Positions 61,494 through 64,000 of a stretch of DNA of 64,000 nucleotides are shown here, piece by piece; positions within the stretch are counted from its first letter, which is position 1, and every line of letters starts with the position of its first letter. The notes beneath the pieces are model-generated. The model did no database searches. It was given only the letters and a program-made list of their open reading frames with translations, and was not told the origin of the DNA. Made by a program: the position numbers and the translations under genes. The DNA comes from Cohnella zeiphila (GTDB lineage: Bacteria > Bacillota > Bacilli > Paenibacillales > Paenibacillaceae): contig NZ_JACJVO010000003.1 in the NCBI RefSeq assembly GCF_014212055.1, positions 62,001 to 126,000 of the forward strand, in the 5' to 3' direction.

Positions 61494-62537
61494 ATGACGA
61501 CGATCAGAAGCCTGATACGAATGGCGGCGGCGGCCTTGGGGCTCTTCCTTGCGGTCGGCACGGGCACGGCGCTGGCAAGCGAACAACAAGCTTTACCGAT
61601 AGAGAACGGCAACGCGGTAGAAGTGAGCGAGCATCTGTGGACGGTGAACGGAGAGACGTTCGCTCCGGTCAAGGAGCTGGCGGACCGGATGGGCTGGCAG
61701 CTTGCCTACGAGCCGGAATCCGGACTCGTTACCGTGAGCAACGGGATGGACGACACGCTCTCGTTCCAAGAGGGCACATCATCGCTTGAATTCAACGGAA
61801 GCACATACGGCACGGAAAGCGCTGCCAAGCTTAAGGACGGCGACATGTACTTCCCGCTGCGCCTGCTCGCGGAAGCCATGAACGCGAACGTAACCTGGAA
61901 CGAAGAGCGGAAGGCTGCGGTGATTCAGCCGCAGCCGGAATACGTCGTCGCGGAAGGCGACACGCTGTGGAGCCTCGCGGAAGATCAAGAGACGACGCCG
62001 CGGGAGCTGATGCTCCGCAACGGGCTGCCGGATATTAATTTGCAAATCGGTCAGCAACTGAAGCTGGTCGTGCCCGAATTTCTCGATCCAAACGTTCAGG
62101 CCGCAGCGAAGGCCCAGGCGGAGGTTCAGGCCAAGGTTGCCGTCGCCCGGGAAGTGAAGGCGTCGGAAGCCGAGCCGGAGATCGATGCGGAAGACCTGGC
62201 GCTGCTGGCGAAGCTGGTGCAGGTGGAGTCGGGCTACGAGCCCTACGAGGGCAAGCTCGCCGTGGCCAACGTGGTTCTGAACCGCGTCAAGACGGGCCGT
62301 TATTCCGACACGGTCAAAGGCGTCATTTACGCCCCCGGCCAGTTCCCTCCGGCGACGAACGGGACGCTGGCGAAGACCAAGGCGTCCGAGGACAGCATCA
62401 AGGCGGCCAAAGCCGCGCTGTCCGGAGAGAACAACGTGCCCGGAGCGGTATACTTCTTCAACCCGCAGCGGGAGCCCGGCAAGTTGAAGTCGCTGACGAA
62501 AGTCAAGCAGATCGGCCATCATGTATTCGCGAAATAG
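61494..62537 (+). CDS. Secreted cell-wall hydrolase: copper-amine-oxidase-N-like, LysM and SleB domains
   Basis: A 347-aa exported enzyme that probably cuts peptidoglycan. The signal peptide (~1-29) ends TGTALAS. About 45-145 is a copper-amine-oxidase-N-type domain, common in Paenibacillus surface proteins (FAPVKELADRMGW, MYFPLRLLAEAMNANVTW). A LysM domain at ~150-193 (YVVAEGDTLWSLAEDQ...LQIGQQLKLV) binds the glycan. A charged linker leads to a SleB/CwlJ hydrolase domain (~232-347) with the catalytic Glu245 in LVQVESGYEP and AVANVVLNRVKTGRYSDTVKGVIY. AAAGGAG abuts the ATG at 61494, an unusually short spacing; the next in-frame ATG (61521) would remove the basic end of the signal peptide. It may function in spore germination or wall turnover. 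Confidence 0.9.
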   Translation: MTTIRSLIRMAAAALGLFLAVGTGTALASEQQALPIENGNAVEVSEHLWTVNGETFAPVKELADRMGWQLAYEPESGLVTVSNGMDDTLSFQEGTSSLEFNGSTYGTESAAKLKDGDMYFPLRLLAEAMNANVTWNEERKAAVIQPQPEYVVAEGDTLWSLAEDQETTPRELMLRNGLPDINLQIGQQLKLVVPEFLDPNVQAAAKAQAEVQAKVAVAREVKASEAEPEIDAEDLALLAKLVQVESGYEPYEGKLAVANVVLNRVKTGRYSDTVKGVIYAPGQFPPATNGTLAKTKASEDSIKAAKAALSGENNVPGAVYFFNPQREPGKLKSLTKVKQIGHHVFAK

Positions 62538-62549
62538 AAGCGTCAGCAG

Positions 62550-62606
62550 AGCGCCCGCGCAAGGTCCGGAGAATTCATCGCCGGGCCGATGCGCGGGCGC
62601 TTTTCG
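62550..62606 (+). terminator. Intrinsic terminator after the SleB-type gene
   Basis: A 12-bp stem (AGCGCCCGCGCA at 62550-62561 with TGCGCGGGCGCT at 62590-62601), a 28-base loop and four Ts. The strong stem should stop transcription before it meets the convergent regulator gene. Confidence 0.75.
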
Positions 62607-62636
62607 CTTGGCCGGGGCCAGGGGCGGGCCGCAGGT

Positions 62637-64000
62637 CTAAGTTCCGGCCTGCCGCTTGTATTCGTTGGGGCTGAGGCCGACATCGTGCTTGAACAGCTTG
62701 GAGAAGTAGGAGTAATTGGCGTACCCGACTTTGCTCGCGACGGCGTAGACGGACAGGCGGGTCGTCGCGAGCAGCCGCTTCGCCGCTTCGATCCGGGCCT
62801 GAATGACATAATTGCCGATGGAGACGCCGGTCTCCTTCTTGAACAGCCTGGCCAGGTAGTCCGGATGAAGGTAGACGATCTCGGCCAGGCTGTTGCGGGT
62901 GAGAGGGTCCCCGCAATGGGCGTGGATATGCCGCTTGATCTGCTCGACCACGGATTGAGGCCGTTCGGCGAACACCTGGTATTCCATGGCGGTGTTCGCC
63001 AGGCAGCTCAAGTATTGCTCCATATCTTCGACCGAGTCCAAGGAACGGGCCAGCAGCGTGTCGTTCGTCCTGCCGGTGTACAGCCGGTGGGCCTGGATTC
63101 CTTTCGACTTGAGGAAAGAGTACACCAGCTGCACGATATCGAGCCGGAACAGGCCGAGGACGGTCTTGTTCAGCGCTCCGTCCCCGGAACGGTCCCGCAG
63201 GAAGCGGATCGTCTCTTCGAGGAAAGCGGCGGGGCGGTTCCCGTTCAACAGCTCCTCCAGCCTCGACAGATCCGGCGGAGCATAGCCGGCAGGAGCCTCG
63301 AGGCGGAATTGCTCGGTTCGAAACGTGCGGTTGCGGCATCGCACCCAATCTTCGTCCAGATCGAGCAGCCGCTTCACGCCTCGGCCGATCGATTCCAGAC
63401 GTTCGGGCGGCGCGATATTGCAGATGACGTCGCATTTCAGGAACCGGTTCGCCTTCTCGATGAAGGAAGCGCATAGTGCCGTCAGGGGCCGGCCGTCGTC
63501 GGGCGGGCCGTTCCACCGAAGGACGGCGATCCGGTTGTCGTCCTTGTGCTCCAGCACCGTCTCGACGGAGAAGCCGGGGTGCCGGAACAGCTCCCCGAAC
63601 ACGTTCAGGAACGCGAAGTCGAACAGGCTTTTCTCTTCCTTGCCCATGCTGCCGTCTCGCGGGAAGACGTTCAGAAGAAGCGTCTGGAACTGATCGTCCA
63701 GCCGGTAAGAGAGCTGCTCCTCTTCGGCGGAACGGGCGACGGCGGCCGGCTTGGGCGGCGAGGAAGCGCAGCTCCCGATCAATCCGCGCCAGAAGTGCTC
63801 CAAGCGCTTCGCCCGGCTTCTTTTCCAATAGTAGCCTTCCTGAACGGCCTGCTCGCGGTTCATCTGCTCGTTCGCCCGGGCGACCGCCTTCTGGATAATG
63901 AGCATCAGCTTGTCGAACTCGATCGGCTTGAGAAAATATTCGAAGCTCTGCAGCTCGATCGCTTTCTGCGCGTAATTGAAGTCCGCATAGTTGGTCAGCA
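62637..64000 (-). CDS. YesN-type response regulator, 5' end outside the window
   Basis: The visible 454 codons run in from the right edge with no start. The first residues, LTNYADFNYAQKAIELQSFEYFLKPIEFDKL, are the end of a receiver domain with its conserved Lys-Pro. A long coiled and mixed middle region follows, typical of YesN proteins. The last ~100 residues form an AraC double helix-turn-helix (LAEIVYLHPDYLARLFKKETG and VYAVASKVGYANYSYFSKLFKHDVG, ending LSPNEYKR). A frame starting at 63905 looks complete, but it begins inside the receiver, so it is not the real start. Its kinase partner and target genes must lie beyond the window. Confidence 0.88.
   Translation of the reverse strand, partial: LTNYADFNYAQKAIELQSFEYFLKPIEFDKLMLIIQKAVARANEQMNREQAVQEGYYWKRSRAKRLEHFWRGLIGSCASSPPKPAAVARSAEEEQLSYRLDDQFQTLLLNVFPRDGSMGKEEKSLFDFAFLNVFGELFRHPGFSVETVLEHKDDNRIAVLRWNGPPDDGRPLTALCASFIEKANRFLKCDVICNIAPPERLESIGRGVKRLLDLDEDWVRCRNRTFRTEQFRLEAPAGYAPPDLSRLEELLNGNRPAAFLEETIRFLRDRSGDGALNKTVLGLFRLDIVQLVYSFLKSKGIQAHRLYTGRTNDTLLARSLDSVEDMEQYLSCLANTAMEYQVFAERPQSVVEQIKRHIHAHCGDPLTRNSLAEIVYLHPDYLARLFKKETGVSIGNYVIQARIEAAKRLLATTRLSVYAVASKVGYANYSYFSKLFKHDVGLSPNEYKRQAGT

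Overview
The window comes from a GC-rich Gram-positive bacterium, most likely of the Paenibacillaceae (Paenibacillus or Cohnella type). The evidence is the gene style: many AraC-type and YesM/YesN-type regulators, ATPase-less LplB/YtcP-type sugar transporters, S-layer (SLH) surface proteins ending in three SLH repeats, strong AGGAGG ribosome sites with frequent TTG starts, and a T-box leader on a leucine gene. No rRNA, tRNA, CRISPR array, transposase or phage gene was recognised.

Layout. 1-3657: tail of a mutarotase-like protein and a family 4 glycosidase (GH4), each flanked by AraC regulators. 3999-8843: a DUF6044-like membrane protein, a T-box-controlled 2-isopropylmalate synthase, and a LysR regulator. 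8982-12763: a type-B carboxylesterase, a TauE/SafE-type permease and an MFS transporter. 12905-17710: a signalling operon with a 7TM hybrid kinase carrying two kinase cores, a response regulator with a SARP-type output, and a START-like (SRPBCC) protein. 17853-21665: a large SLH protein with five FIVAR repeats. 22214-31672: an ABC importer (two permeases, one lipoprotein), a membrane-bound AraC regulator, an alpha-L-fucosidase (GH29), a GH18 enzyme and a xylose-isomerase-like protein. 32076-37998: a sulfatase, a GH2 beta-mannosidase and two AraC regulators. 38269-50737: a secreted alpha-galactosidase with a discoidin domain, a second ABC importer, a YesM/YesN-type two-component pair and an intracellular GH36 alpha-galactosidase. 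51126-59949: a TetR regulator and two giant SLH proteins carrying NHL and RCC1-type beta-propellers. 60478-64000: an aldo/keto reductase, a SleB-type cell-wall hydrolase and the 3' part of a YesN-type response regulator.

How the parts fit. The core is a glycan-use region. The 38-51 kb block reads as an alpha-galactoside (possibly galactomannan) module: secreted alpha-galactosidase, importer, sensor pair, intracellular GH36, with beta-mannosidase next door. The secreted enzyme and the importer operon share a nearly identical upstream sequence with a 20-nt-spaced direct repeat, so they are probably co-regulated. The 22-33 kb block reads as a second module for fucosylated and perhaps sulfated oligosaccharides; its fucosidase, GH18 enzyme and sulfatase lack signal peptides, so degradation probably follows import. 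Neither importer has its own ATPase.

The most unusual structures are the double-core kinase with its SARP partner, a domain shared just before the SLH repeats in the surface proteins, two copies of an intergenic element with inverted-repeat ends, a symmetric array of four 24-nt units near 31.8 kb, and two possibly structured non-coding stretches near 50.85 kb and 60.25 kb.
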